A stretch of DNA of 64,000 nt, taken from assembly GCF_030247185.1 (NCBI RefSeq), contig NC_080572.1:178278866-178342865 (forward strand). The letters run 5' to 3'. The DNA is from Malaya genurostris. Its lineage: Eukaryota > Arthropoda > Insecta > Diptera > Culicidae. Below are positions 63,375-64,000 of the stretch, piece by piece; within the stretch, counting starts at the first letter, position 1; every line of letters starts with the position of its first letter. A program made the position numbers and the translations under genes. The notes under the pieces are model-generated. The model was not told where the DNA came from, searched no databases, and saw only the letters and a program-made list of their open reading frames with translations.

Positions 63375-63954
63375 TAGGGTGGGACAAGGTTGTATGGGAA
63401 AAATTATTTTCTCGCTCCACCAAACTTTTCGTGTTCCTTTTGGGTCCCATAGAAACTATGCAAAATTTTAGCTCGATAGGAGAAACTATATTTTCGCGCC
63501 CGCGGTTCACAGTTTGTATGGGATTTTGTATGGGAAAACAAACTTTTAACAAAAAAATCATCTGGAGGTCACCCTATATACACAAAAAATCAGCGGGCAT
63601 GTAATTTTTGTAGGAAATTTAATGAGGAAGAAAACCTTCGAAGACTGTAACGTAATCTGACATCTGTAAAAAATGTTATTAAAGAAAAACCCACACAAGG
63701 TCCGAACGATGGCTCATTCCTTAATGTATCTAGCACCACTGCTGCCCGCTGATTTTTTGAGTATATAGGGTGACCTCCAGATGATTTTTTTGTTAAAAGT
63801 TTGTTTTCCCATACTAAATCCCATACAAACTTTGAACCGCGGGTGCGAAAATATAGTCTCTTCTATCGAGCTAAGATTTTGCATGGTGCTTATGGGACCC
63901 AAACGGAACACGAAAAGTTTAGTGGAGCTGAAATCAATATTTTGTCCCACCCTA
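63375..63954. mobile_element. Foldback element with ~220-bp arms, 8-bp duplication
   Basis: 580 bp. Ends TAGGGTGGGACAA and TTTGTCCCACCCTA are inverted, and the match extends about 220 bases in each arm. Flanks CTGAACAA at 63367-63374 and 63955-63962 are identical. The end sequence and 8-bp duplication suggest hAT-like mobilisation. The short frames inside are not genes. Confidence 0.88.
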
Positions 63955-64000
63955 CTGAACAATGTATTCTAGACGCTGGTTAGAAGTTCGATTGGTTGCG

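Noticed and set aside
63226..63962. Pair of similar frames with related proteins
   Set aside because: They arise from the two inverted arms of the foldback element.

Overview
The window is a typical stretch of a large, transposon-rich culicine mosquito genome. Aedes is my best guess. The evidence is the AT-rich sequence, introns of 55-70 bases, insect-type orthologues and the kinds of mosquito repeats present; no species can be fixed from sequence reading alone. Five host protein-coding loci can be supported, and most of the remaining sequence is mobile DNA or its remains.

Host genes: (1) 146-811, minus, a two-exon C2H2-like gene of unknown function whose 5' end is missing. (2) 12923-13465, minus, ISCA2, a mitochondrial A-type Fe-S assembly protein with a small, uncertain first exon. 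(3) 18877-20470, plus, ADP-dependent glucokinase in three exons. (4) 22583-23950, plus, an HMGXB4-like HMG-box protein in four exons, tail-to-tail with (5) 24276-25387, minus, a Cut8/STS1 nuclear proteasome tether in two exons. (6) 33040-36013, minus, the spliceosomal tri-snRNP factor PRPF6/Prp6 in four exons. These are unrelated housekeeping genes and form no operon or pathway cluster.

Mobile DNA: a nearly intact non-LTR retrotransposon (I-like, with RNase H) occupies 4751-10838 on the minus strand. It has a perfect 12-bp target duplication, and ORF2 is broken only by one in-frame stop. A family with CACAGAC ends and 7-bp target duplications is present as a single copy, a copy carrying a nested element, a head-to-tail array and a head-to-head dimer. 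Two 162-bp twins each have a perfect 10-bp target duplication (MULE-like). Other elements are hAT-like MITEs with CAGGCCCGT ends, a deleted Tc1/mariner element with perfect 27-bp ends carrying nested insertions, several foldback elements, a 984-bp element with a 26-bp flanking duplication, and eroded reverse transcriptase fossils around 32.8, 40.6-41.5 and 41.9-42.7 kb.

Other structure: a triplicated ~555-bp unit at 1.6-3.3 kb carries the same TGACGTAA / TATAAAAA / ATTTGCAT arrangement in each copy, facing the first gene. There is also a 346-bp (AT)n tract and an isolated TATA plus initiator pair at 15.0 kb. From 42.7 kb to the end I see no convincing host gene.
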